This document shows, piece after piece, positions 43,547-64,000 of a DNA stretch of 64,000 nt (position 1 is the first letter of the stretch; each line of letters begins with the position of its first letter). Below the pieces are notes generated by a model, which saw nothing but the letters and a program-made list of their open reading frames with translations, searched no databases and was not told the origin of the DNA. The stretch comes from Polytrichum commune. Its lineage: Eukaryota; Streptophyta; Polytrichopsida; Polytrichales; Polytrichaceae. The translations under genes were made by a program, and so were the position numbers. The stretch lies in contig OX485809.1 of the NCBI GenBank assembly GCA_950295325.1, positions 30,504,001 through 30,568,000 of the forward strand. The letters run 5' to 3'.

Positions 43547-45613
43547 CAAACTACGTGCTCAATTTAATAATTACCTAAATCAAATCTACTAAATTATTGA
43601 TGCTTTCTATTCAAGGTAGAAATTCATGAAAGCTCGGTAGATTGCAGTGCCACTTACCCACTATGTAAATTCTTTTTTTTTTAAAGTGTGTAAGGAATTT
43701 TATTTTTTTGGAACACAAGATGTGCATGGCCACGTGGCTAGTTTTCTATCAAGTAGAGAGAATATTTCACAACTAGGAATCGAATCGCCAACCATTCCAT
43801 TTGGTTTTGGGTACCTCTCCACTATCATCTAGTAGTTTGGGGTCATATGGGATTATTGAAATGTTGTGTCTTTCACTTTAGCTATGAAGTTCTTGTTAAA
43901 TTTGATAACTCTCAATTGATGAGGAAATTTGAAATTAGCCCAGGAATATGGTGAGCTACCTTCTTAGTTGAACTTTGGGTTTAGGTCACACATGTATACT
44001 TATAGTGGTATGTTGGAGGTTGTTGATATAGCATTGAAGAGGACATTTAGCCAAAGCACATGAGCCTTAAAAGGCCCACCACGGTTGTAGCTACTGTGCA
44101 GGTGGGCCATGGTGATAAGAAACCTCATATTTTCCATCTTCAAAGTTCTGAACCTATTTGAAGACAACTCTAGGCACTACCATAGTAACACAACCTAGTA
44201 ATTTCAATAGCATTTCGCTGCGACCAGCAAATAAAGAAAAATTTACCTTGTCCACTAAGAGAGTCGTACTTGGGTGAGATTGCGTGCACCTCATGTGCCA
44301 GAACCTATTGGATGTTGAATCTCTTTCTCAACATCAACCATTGGCAACCATATAATTCACAAGCAAAGCATCACCTATTGTCAAAGTCTTTGAGAATAGA
44401 TATATTTACATCTAAATCTTTGGGTGGTTGAATAATTCTAAGAATTTATGAACTTCAAGGGAAGTTTACATAGTTCAAATTGCTATGAAACATGATTGGT
44501 CAATCGTTTTAGCACTTGCTTCATTGGGTTAAAAAAGAGAGCAAACACACTTGCATAACAACCACCTCTAGCACATTAAACTTATCCATGTGCCAAAAAG
44601 TTAGCACACAAAGTAGCCAACCCATTCCCATCCAGTTAAGCAATTTAATGTATCTACAATCTAGGTATAATGAAATAAAAATAAAAATAAAATCTAACCA
44701 TGGATGGTAAACATACTCATTTCCAATTAGTCCCCCCCCCCCCCCTCCCTCTTAATACACAGAGTCCTTTAAAGTCCTATGGATACATGAGATTTGCTTA
44801 TAGACATAAGAAGCAATTCATATATTTTCATATTGTTTTTCACAATAACCAAATTACAATGAATTTTCCATGTGGATATTTTCTTCAACCTACACTCATG
44901 ATATAGGTTACCCTATTTCCAATTGCCAATTGGTTACAAAACCAAGAACGTGCATTCTCCTAATCAATAATTATGACACCTAAATATGGTTGCAATCTAA
45001 ACCTAGGTGTCAACTTAGCCAACCTAAGTTAAATCTATAATAGAGGCACCTATTCCTGATTAGGACCCCATCGGCAATCTATAGAGTATCAAAATTTCAA
45101 TCAAGCTTCACCTGAAGAAAGAAAAAAGTTGACCGGACAAAGAGAGCAGGAATGAGCGGTTAAAATGAGCGCTTATGGCAAACTCTAGAGTTTTTGCATT
45201 CAAAAATCCACAATGTTTTCAATTTACAGAATAAAACTACCAAAAATTTACAATTCTCCTTATTTCTATCTTCCTGCACATGAAAATTTTGGCCTAAAAT
45301 CTCTTGAGTGAACTGTTATGGGTGCCTCTACTCTAGATTTCAACAATGATACGACAGCACTGACAAGAGCTGCAAAATGTGGTGGTGGTCACCTTAGTGA
45401 TCTGGACACTTGAGACATTGAAATTGAAACCATCCTCAGCAGAGATGGAGGTAACTGTCCCTCAACTTCAAAAATTAGGCAGTCAAGAAACACACACAAT
45501 GCTACTGTGGTTTCTTGAATTCACTGTCTTACATTCCAAGAAACACACAACCCCAGATTTTTGCATTCAGTATCCTAGATTCTTTTTGGCTGACATTCAC
45601 ATTCCCACCCACA
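43547..45613. other. Intergenic, no supported gene
   Basis: AT-rich, with a run of 14 C at 44732-44745 and a short hairpin GGCCCACC/GGTGGGCC near 44070-44110. 45040-45130 shares a diverged block with 52045-52150 in inverse orientation. Confidence 0.5.
44732..44745 (+). repeat. Homopolymer tract of 14 C
   Basis: Poly-G on the minus strand. Confidence 0.9.
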
Positions 45614-45958
45614 AAATAGTCCTACTAGTGTGGGTGGAAAATTAGCATGGAAATAATTAATGTGGCCACACTAATTTCTGGTCGAAGTGGATATTAACGT
45701 GGGTGTTCCCCCAAGTCCACGGCACTTCCCTCATAAAGACTTCCAACCAACACATTGAATATTTGTTATAGGACAAAAGTAGCACAAAATAAAATAATCA
45801 CTCACATTAATTTTCTAGAGAAGAATTGCTATGGTCCACACTACCTTTCTAGTGGAAATTTAGTGTGGGTTAAAAATTAATGTGGCCCACATTATTCTCA
45901 TCTGAAAATAAGCATGGACTCTAGAAGATTACTGTGGCCCACAGCAATAGGACTATTT
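45614..45958. mobile_element. MITE candidate, 345 bp
   Basis: Terminal inverted repeats AAATAGTCCTA(CTA/TTG)…GTGGG at both ends. The interior is rich in AATGTGGCC-like subrepeats. No coding capacity. Confidence 0.6.
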
Positions 45959-46179
45959 AGTGTACTTTTCATAAATCCAAGACAGAAGTTATGCCCCTTC
46001 TAAATCTTAAGGGGTGAAATGCAAAAACCAAGAGTCAAAAGTTGATGAAAACCACTTCAATGAAGTAAGAGAGTATGCACATTATTCTTGACATGGCAAG
46101 AGCATCTCATTTGATAATATTAATCTGATGACTATTCACTTTGCTACTATTTACCTTGCTGCAAATTTACAAGAGCTGA

Positions 46180-50512
<4,333 letters not shown>

Positions 50513-50589
50513 GATAGCAAGCTACCTTCCGAACCAACGCAGCGACGCAGTATCGATAGTTCGCTAGATGAATGATGATCCGGTGAAAC

Positions 50590-50597
50590 TAGGGTTT
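50590..50597 (-). promoter_or_regulatory. Telo-box (AAACCCTA on the minus strand) upstream of RPN11
   Basis: 78 bp upstream of the start codon. Telo-boxes are common near starts of plant housekeeping genes. Further AAACCCTAA copies lie in intron 1 at 50060 and 50304. Confidence 0.4.
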
Positions 50598-50844
50598 CAA
50601 GGTTTCGAAGAACAGGGGGCAGAGAATCAGTGAATGCGTTCTTCAAAGCGAAGTCAAGAATGGGAAAGATGAAGACCCTTCTTGAAAGATGAAGCCTAGA
50701 GGGGACTTGGCACGTCAAGTGGTGAGAATCTTCTAGAATATAGCATGCATGCTGATTTTAGAATACAAATCTACGATAGACGTACATTGATAGCCTTTGT
50801 AGGTTTCACATGCCTTATGAACTATGAAGTAAGGAATGTGAGTA

Positions 50845-51150
50845 TTATTTGATTCGTTGTTCATGTTCTCCGACTTCTACCAATTAATTTACACAACAAA
50901 ACTTGTGTTGCATTAGCAAATCTACAATGAAACATATGTCAAAATTGGATTGAAAATCACACTTTCCTTATTTAGTTATGGTTATCGGAAGTGTGTGTTT
51001 GTTGATCTCTTAATTGGATTATATAGATCCTCCTAATTGTTTTCATTATTGAGTGTAGAGCAAGTCTCAATATTTGGAGATGTGGTCCAGTCTCTTTTGC
51101 ACATGTGTATTTATGACATGAAGTGGATAGGGTGCCTACTGCAACCGATG
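50845..51150 (-). repeat. Dispersed foldback-family repeat upstream of RPN11
   Basis: CCAATTAATTTACACAACAA and the following block match 62808-63060 in the same orientation and 25110-25345 in the opposite one. Confidence 0.6.
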
Positions 51151-51364
51151 GCAAGGCAACATGTATCAACACATGTCGATTCCCATGTATAACGGATATG
51201 TCATGTAAAGATGTACATTATTATGGATAATAAGGTGCATTATTATATCCAATTATGATTAGACACATCTACAAATTTGTTTGGCATGGCCATTGTAGTT
51301 AAGCCACCCATAATAGAGATAAAAAATTAAACAAGAAATGAAATGAAGTGTCATTCAAACATTT

Positions 51365-51372
<8 letters not shown>

Positions 51373-51405
<33 letters not shown>
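51373..51405. repeat. (TG)n microsatellite, about 16 units
   Basis: Uninterrupted TG dinucleotides. Confidence 0.93.
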
Positions 51406-51407
<2 letters not shown>

Positions 51408-52806
51408 CCTGAAATCAAAATAACCTTGGGAGGTGAGTGTATAGTTTTGTGTTTTTTGATGGACATGCACAATATCTTTTAGTTCCACAGTCACGGTTAT
51501 TTAGTGTTTCTTGCCTTTGGCATTGGATCTCTTTGAATTTTACTTTTTTTCCATTAGCACTTTCACTTTGTATTACAACTAACAACCTACTTGTGCATAT
51601 TGAATGTGAGGTTCTACACATACAAAACCCCTAAAGTGAGGACAAGTGGTGTTCAGCCAAATAAGATTGGGTCAATAATAATTATATGTTAGTCATGGAG
51701 TTACCAAAGGGGGCCACCTCCAATAGGAGGAAATAGCACATGTCGTATAGCCATGCTCCTTAAACTCAATATGGGTTCACATAAGAGATTTTGTGCTAGA
51801 TCTAAAGAAGTATAATATTGTGCAAAAATTACACATGCAAGAAGATAAAAATCATAAGCCTAAGACTACATTTTTTTGGTAATCTTATTCCTTTAATTGA
51901 AATTATTGTGAATTTTTGAAGCCAAAAGTTGGCCCAAACATACAACCAATATCTAGAGTCCACCATAATGAGTAATTTCTCTTCACTTTAGCACTCAAAA
52001 CTAGGACATGTGTCATGGCACTATTGATTTTGACATTATCAAAATTCAGTCCCAACTTGATTGAAATTCAATCCTAGCCTAATCAATATTTTGGTACACT
52101 ATAAATTGTTGATGGGGTTCTGATCGAGAATGGGTGCCTCTACTATACATAAACAATACAATGTGAAACTCTTGACAAATTGATTAACTTCCTATAAAGG
52201 TTGGAATGTTTAGTAGGGTCTACACCAATGCTAGACACTACATTGTACTTAACCATGAGTTAACTAACCATGGTCAAGGAAGCTACCACACACTACGATG
52301 AGGGTTTCCATGACTTGGTAGCCATTCTAGTGACTGCACCTTATTAAACTAGTACTTTAACCCTAAACCCCTCCATGTGAACACTCTTTTACATGCAGGG
52401 GAGAGAGAATACTCGGCTTAGTTTATTCACCAAGGCTCAATAGATTGTGCTAAGTGTGGAAGTGTGTGGTGTTTGGTGTAGAAGAGGTTCTTACTATTAA
52501 AGAAAGTTACACCTTATGACAATGAGTAGGTTAACTCCGTATTTTTGTATTGAGTGTAAACATTTGCAACCTCTTAATGAACTTGATAGGTGAGATAAAT
52601 GTGTGACATGGATTGCAACTAAGCCTAAGTGAAGAAAATTGACACACGCCTTTCTTAATACATAATTGCATGTTTGGGTTGGCATAGGTGCAAGTGAGGC
52701 TAGCTCTTCACATTTTAAGCAACAATAGTGCATTGCATATGTTTGAATGGTATGTTACTCTTGAAATAGTACACTAGTGAAAGTTACTATGTTGTCTTGA
52801 CTACGT
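51406..52806. other. Intergenic, no supported gene
   Basis: AT-rich. 52045-52150 is the inverse partner of 45040-45130 (shared GAGGCACC and ACCCCATC strings). Confidence 0.5.
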
Positions 52807-52983
52807 TGACTTATTATTTGGAATTATGCAATGCTATATATATTTACTCTACATCTCATAGTTTACCAACAAATGTTAAAGTGGTTGTTTGGACATTATA
52901 GAACATCAAGAACTTTATTTGGTAATGAATTACATCAATAGTAAAAACATATAGCATTGTATAACTCCAAATAGTAAGTGACA
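52807..52983. mobile_element. Short foldback / MITE candidate, about 177 bp
   Basis: Arms of about 38 bp: left TTATTTGGAATTATGCAATG against right, inverted, CTATTTGGAGTTATACAATG. Confidence 0.55.
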
Positions 52984-53312
52984 CTAAACATTAGTGTAGT
53001 TTTTTGATGTAAACACAAATTCAAGAATAGTAGTTGAGACAATGTATATAAGTTTTAGCAAATAGCAAATGAGGTACTTAAGCATGCATAGCATATCATT
53101 GCTTCATTACTTGGTTGTAGCAATAAGATAGATAGAAACTCCGGTCCCTTATGGTAAGGGGCCGGTGTGAATGAAGTGTCCGTTCGTAATGCCAAGGACC
53201 TAATGTCCTTGTAGCAATAACATGTAATCATTGAACAAAATGTAGTCATGTGTTGGGAAATCTTTTAAATTAGTCGCTATAGGTGATGGATATTTTATAC
53301 CAACGCATGCAA

Positions 53313-54120
53313 TTGACATTTAAGTATATTTGGACAAAATACTTGTCCAAAAATAATAAGGGATGTGCGATTTCAGGGACAAAAACATCAAACGACAACA
53401 TCAAAAGCAACAACATAACAATCACAACTTCGAATGTTTGCATTCCATGTTCGCCACCCACCATATTTGTGTAATTATGCAATCTAGTGTACGTCATATT
53501 GGATGTTGAAATTGTCCAAAAATCATGCATAAATCCAAATATACTTAAATCCTAGTTATGTATCATAATATCACAATGCATTATTGTATACCTTTATGCT
53601 AACCCTTGCTATTAAGTTGTGACTTGAAAGCAAAGAAACATAGATAGATATCTAGTTACTTTGATAAGCATACATATTCCTTGTTGAATTAACAATCAAC
53701 TTACTAGATGCATAAAACATAGCACTCAATCCATGATTACAATATCGAATGCTATGTTTAGTGATGCAATTGACTCATGATGAAAGAAAATCCACCCGTC
53801 TACTCTTGTTTCGTTTTGATGTAAAATAGAAAGGAGAAGGCTTTTGGAAAGAGGAAGATCAAGATTGGATATCTATAACTAGGATCTAAGTATATTTGGA
53901 TTTATGCATGAGTTTTGGACAATTCCAACTGCCAATATGACGTACACTAGATTGCACAACTACACAAATATGGTGGGTGGCAAACATATAATACACACAT
54001 TCGAAGTTATGGTTGTTGTGTTGTTGCTTTTGATGTTGTCATTTGATGTTTTTGTCCCCAAAAATACATATCTCTTATTATTTTTGGAGAAGTGGTTTGT
54101 TCAAATATACCGAAATGTTA
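53313..54120. repeat. Foldback with arms of about 247 bp, both open-reading
   Basis: Left arm 53313-53559 and right arm 53875-54120 are inverse copies with roughly 85% agreement, separated by about 315 bp. Each arm, read from loop to end, keeps an open frame of 86-91 codons starting MH(D/E)FWTI. Both share MTYTRLHNYTNMVGG and LLLLMLSFDVFVP. The peptide is not recognised. Confidence 0.85.
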
Positions 54121-54289
54121 GTTCCGTTCATGAACAACAAAAGCTCAAGGTTATGAATGGAATGTTCCCTTCATCATGAATAGAAAAATAAATAAAAAAT
54201 CAAACACATGAGGGTTGTTGGAAGTGTTATCCACTTGGACAAGTGACCAATTATGCATGTATAATCAAGCACATACATAGATCTGGTAA

Positions 54290-55330
54290 TGAAGGTCCTT
54301 GTATAGGTTGTTTCACCAAAGCACAATGAGCCTAATGTACAATATTTCATCCATATCATCATCCACATCCTCAATTTTTCATCCATCCTTCAACCCAAAT
54401 GTGGCTTTGAAACACCTGTATACACTCTCTCTCCTCTCCTTCACTTCGCAAACCAACATGTCTTTGAACAACAAAAACTCAAAAAGATATGGATGGAATG
54501 ATATTTTCATGAATAGAAAAATACATGGACGTTATACTAGCGCAATTTAACATAACTTACACATAGATTTGGTAAAGTAGGTACTCATGTCGTTTGTTTT
54601 GCCAAAGCACGGTAAATTTAAGGTCACTTTAGACTACAATGAAGAAGTGCATCAGTCTGTCAAGAATCTCAGCCCAAGACAAGGTTATTTGAGGCAACAA
54701 TTGATATGGTGGAGAAGATAGAAAAGAATAAAAGAATGCCTCGAGTTTGGGTTCTCCAAAGATCAAGTTTCTTGTCCAAGGGTTTAAGGTTACATGAGAA
54801 CCTTGACCTCCAGAGAACTCCCCTAGCAAAAAGTAGTCTTGGCCATAGTGTAAACCCCGGCCGGTGAGGAACCCATTTGATAGCCAATCATTTTGCTCCA
54901 TTCCCCTAAAATTCTTGACCATCGCACTTCCTCAGCGTAGTCTAAATCGGCCCCTAGAATACAAAGTTTCATCTTAATACTCCTTGAGATTCTCAATATT
55001 CATCCATCCTCCAACTAAGATGCGACTCCATGCTCTCATCCACACTCCTCTATCCTCAATTCACAAACCGGTACGTCCACAAACAACAAAAACTCAAAGG
55101 CTTTGAAGTGATTTGTTCATGTACAGAGTACCTAACACTTGGGAATTTTTGGCAAACTAGGTACTTACTTAAGTCTTTTGTTTTGCCAAAGCACAGTGAA
55201 AAGCATTTCATCTTAACTCTCATCCAGATTCTCATCCTTCATCCATCCTTGAACCCAGATGTGGCTCCCAGGCTCTCGTCCACACTCTCTCCTCTCCCTT
55301 CGCTTCACAAATTGCGTCTCCGTGGCTTTG
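54290..55330. repeat. Diverged tandem repeats upstream of the release factor gene
   Basis: Blocks with CATCCATCCT…ACTCTCTCCTCTCC and with TTTGTTTTGCCAAAGCAC recur at about 54292-54530, 54575-55140 and 55160-55330. The last CT-rich block lies about 280 bp before the release factor start codon and may serve as leader or promoter. Confidence 0.6.
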
Positions 55331-55592
55331 GAGCGTTCGCTGTTGCCGTTCTCGAGCGACAGCCAGTTGTCCACATACACTTCCGAAGTGCCAAAAGATT
55401 GTGTGTTTTGAACCTACGCACTCATCGGCTTTTGAAGAAATTCTGGAGTTTGAAGGAGTTGAGCAATATCGAGCAATTTCTTCACTTGTTTGGGAGGAAT
55501 TCTGCAGCACCTTCAAGTGCACCGCAACTGATGGTTAGTTTTCCATAAGGCAGTCTGTGTAGGACGTGTTTGTCTAAGCGAGAGCTCTTGGA

Positions 55593-61856
<6,264 letters not shown>

Positions 61857-62399
61857 TTTAAATTGTGAAACGACTTCCCCTGCATTGCACTGCAAGGTTT
61901 GACAAGTAGTGGCACATCCATCCCTCTTACATTTGTGGAATGTGATGATATAGTTCCAAGTGCCATAGAGCAAATTTTTGAATTAGGAAAATTAATTCTT
62001 TGCAGACAGCAGGATGGAAGATTCAGTCTGCACGTTCCAATCATTGTTGCCAGTCTGCCAACTTATATTAGACAAGTAATAGCAAATTGAAATGTCCAAG
62101 AGAGAAAACCTACTTTGTGCAAAATACAGGAAGAGTGCCATTGATAACGTTGAGGCAATTGTTCAATAACTTGATATTAATAGGGCACCTATACATCTTG
62201 AGTGTCCCCATGTACATTCTAAGTTTGTGAATGCCTAACTTAGTGGATTAATTTGTATTTGGCAACAAATTAATTCAGTTAGTTAGTGGATTTTTTTGTT
62301 TTGAATTCCTGGCGATCCAATACTTCTTGTGTTTTGTATAATGGTGACACCTATGGTAAGTAAGGTAGACATGCTTAATTCCAATAATGCAATATTTTG

Positions 62400-63120
62400 G
62401 ACACCTATATTTGAGTGGTATGTGGTTAGGTGTGGATCTAAGAACAAACACCAAAACTACATGTGTTTAAAAGAGATTGGTCTAGGTTCAAAATATGCTA
62501 ATTGTTCTAGGTTCATTAGTCAACATAATTGAGGGAACCTATGACCACTTAATGAGTACAAGAATCTTCACTTTGATAATGAGTAAAATATCAGATGAGG
62601 TCGAAATTTTTGAGGCAAATGGCTACATGCACGATTTGGAGTTGCTAATCATCTTGCACTATATGCATGTTTCATATCTTACTAGAAGTGGGTGCCTCTT
62701 TTTTTGAGAACATGAAAATTGACTTCCATTTGAGCAGGAAAAAATTGATTTTCGCAAACAAATCAGTGTGGACCCCAAATTATCGGGTTTGACATTGAAT
62801 TTGTGCCAATTAGATTTACACGATGAAACTCGTGTTGCACTAGGAAATCTAGAATGAAGCACCAACAAAAATTTGTTTGAAAATCGGACCTCTCCTGATT
62901 TAATCATGGTTTTTGAAAATACATGTTTGTCAATTTCCTTAATCGAATGCACAAGTCCTCCCAATTGTGTTCACTATTGAGTGTGGAATAGTCAATGAAA
63001 CTTGTAAACATAGTCTACTCTCTTTCAAACATGTGTCTTCATGGTGTTTGTTGTTCGATCCTCATCTAACCACACAACACAATAAAACATAGGTGTTTGA
63101 TTAAGAAAGGTAACCAAATA
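62400..63120. repeat. Most complete copy of the dispersed foldback-family element
   Basis: The left end ACACCTATATTTGAGTGG and, inverted, the right end ACACCTATGTTTTATTG share further blocks (ACATGTGTTTAAAAGAGA / ACATGTTTGAAAGAGAG). This indicates terminal inverted arms of about 130 bp around a 450-bp interior. Confidence 0.6.
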
Positions 63121-64000
63121 ACACCCGTGCACCTTAACGCTAATATTCAACCATGGGTATTATGGGGCGCGGGAATTTGTGGGTCATAATTCCCACGTGA
63201 TTCTTTGGATACACCGTACGGATCTAGGTTAGTGACTCCACTCACAACTCTTATGCCACATGTTCAAACTCTTTATGGATTTTCGACGAGATAACACTCA
63301 ACCCCCATCCAATATTGTTATGCATGAAAGAGATCTCACGGAAACCCATGAAACAAACCCGCCTCGATACATGTGACGTTCGAATCCCGTGTTGTGGAAT
63401 CGCACACTAATACACACAACACACCCATTTAGCATATTCAAAGAATCCGCCTCACAACCCACGTCGCTTGATGACGTCGGTTTCACCAATGACACAAGCT
63501 ATCAATGTTGTCTTTGAAAAGTTATCGGATGGACCCACCATCGTCTAGTCCATGAAGTTGTTATGCACCGCCCAAACTTGATGTTTTGGAGCATGGTTTA
63601 GGGTGCATTTATTTATTTATACGTTTTATTTTATTGAGTTGAGTTGAGAAGCATAAACGGAATGTTGATGTGACCGTGGTACCACTTCTTACAAGTGGGT
63701 AGTGTGTTTTGGAAAGATTCGCACTTGAACTTTAGCTTTCCATTTTTATAAAACATGTGTTTCAAGGACGTGGATGGACAATCTATCCATGACTAGTATT
63801 CATGACATAGAGTCTTGATGACATCAACATTCGGTGTTTTCGCTTCTCACTAGAAATGGATCCTTAGCCCAACGACCTTTCCCAACCTTGAAGCTTGGGA
63901 GGCCCATGATTGGCCAATATAAAGCAAGAGTTCGATGCATGGTGAGATTGTGGAGTTAGTCCCATGAGCTACAAATATTCTCAAGGATACTCATTGAATT
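63121..64000. other. No supported gene at the right window edge
   Basis: Contains TGGTACCACTTCTTACAAGTGGG near 63678-63700 and other low-complexity AT sequence. An old LTR cannot be excluded, but no pair is visible. Confidence 0.4.

Noticed and set aside
54629-54922. Minus-strand 97-codon frame
   Set aside because: No recognisable motif; a second minus-strand frame is also open there, which points to chance.
55030-55548. 172-codon open frame before the release factor gene
   Set aside because: Lies in diverged CT-rich tandem repeats, shows no domain, and overlaps the likely leader of the release factor.
63340-63410. tRNA gene suggested by a GTTCGAATCCC box
   Set aside because: No A box at the right distance and no acceptor stem pairing.

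Overview
The window looks like nuclear DNA of a land plant. It is AT-rich and gene-sparse, with GT-AG spliced genes, a class III peroxidase, a STIG1-type secreted protein, an S-protein homologue, and a plastid release factor behind a transit-peptide exon. Gene content and protein style suggest a non-seed plant such as a moss, but nothing here proves that.

Layout. Positions 1-8342 and 32194-40535 are two direct copies of one 8.3 kb segment that appear identical (constant offset 32193). Each carries a decayed plastid zinc-finger-like gene, a frameshifted UXT pseudogene, an intact secreted STIG1-type gene (+) and a four-exon class III peroxidase (-). Right of copy A are an S-protein homologue (9554-9988) and a truncated Ty1/copia gag-integrase ORF (12009-14318). 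The copia ORF is bounded by inverted copies of a 16-bp motif found in that same ORF. Next come cytosolic elongation factor 2 (15189-18894, -) and a long repeat-rich stretch (19-26 kb) with a 37-bp minisatellite, a LINE-like 3' end and dispersed repeats. A 114-bp GC-rich palindrome (25958-26071) follows. It lies 198 bp upstream of a two-exon gene (26270-29339, +) for a Crypton/DUF3504-type tyrosine recombinase. Right of copy B are foldback and TIR elements, the proteasome lid deubiquitinase RPN11 (46180-50512, -) and the 15-exon plastid peptide chain release factor 1 (55593-61856, +).

Functional picture. EF-2, RPN11 and the plastid RF1 are housekeeping genes for translation and protein turnover. 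Peroxidase, STIG1-type and S-protein homologue are secreted proteins. No operon-like relation is expected. The most unusual part is the plant-encoded tyrosine recombinase, which keeps R, KxxR, H and Y catalytic positions, is split by one in-frame TAA and by a spliceosomal intron, and sits next to a large palindrome. A second pattern is that first introns of three genes (peroxidase, RPN11, RF1) contain decayed tandem duplications that reach into the neighbouring exon or splice site.

Limits. All calls come from reading the sequence. Splice sites were chosen by frame continuity and family fit. Repeat boundaries are approximate unless stated.
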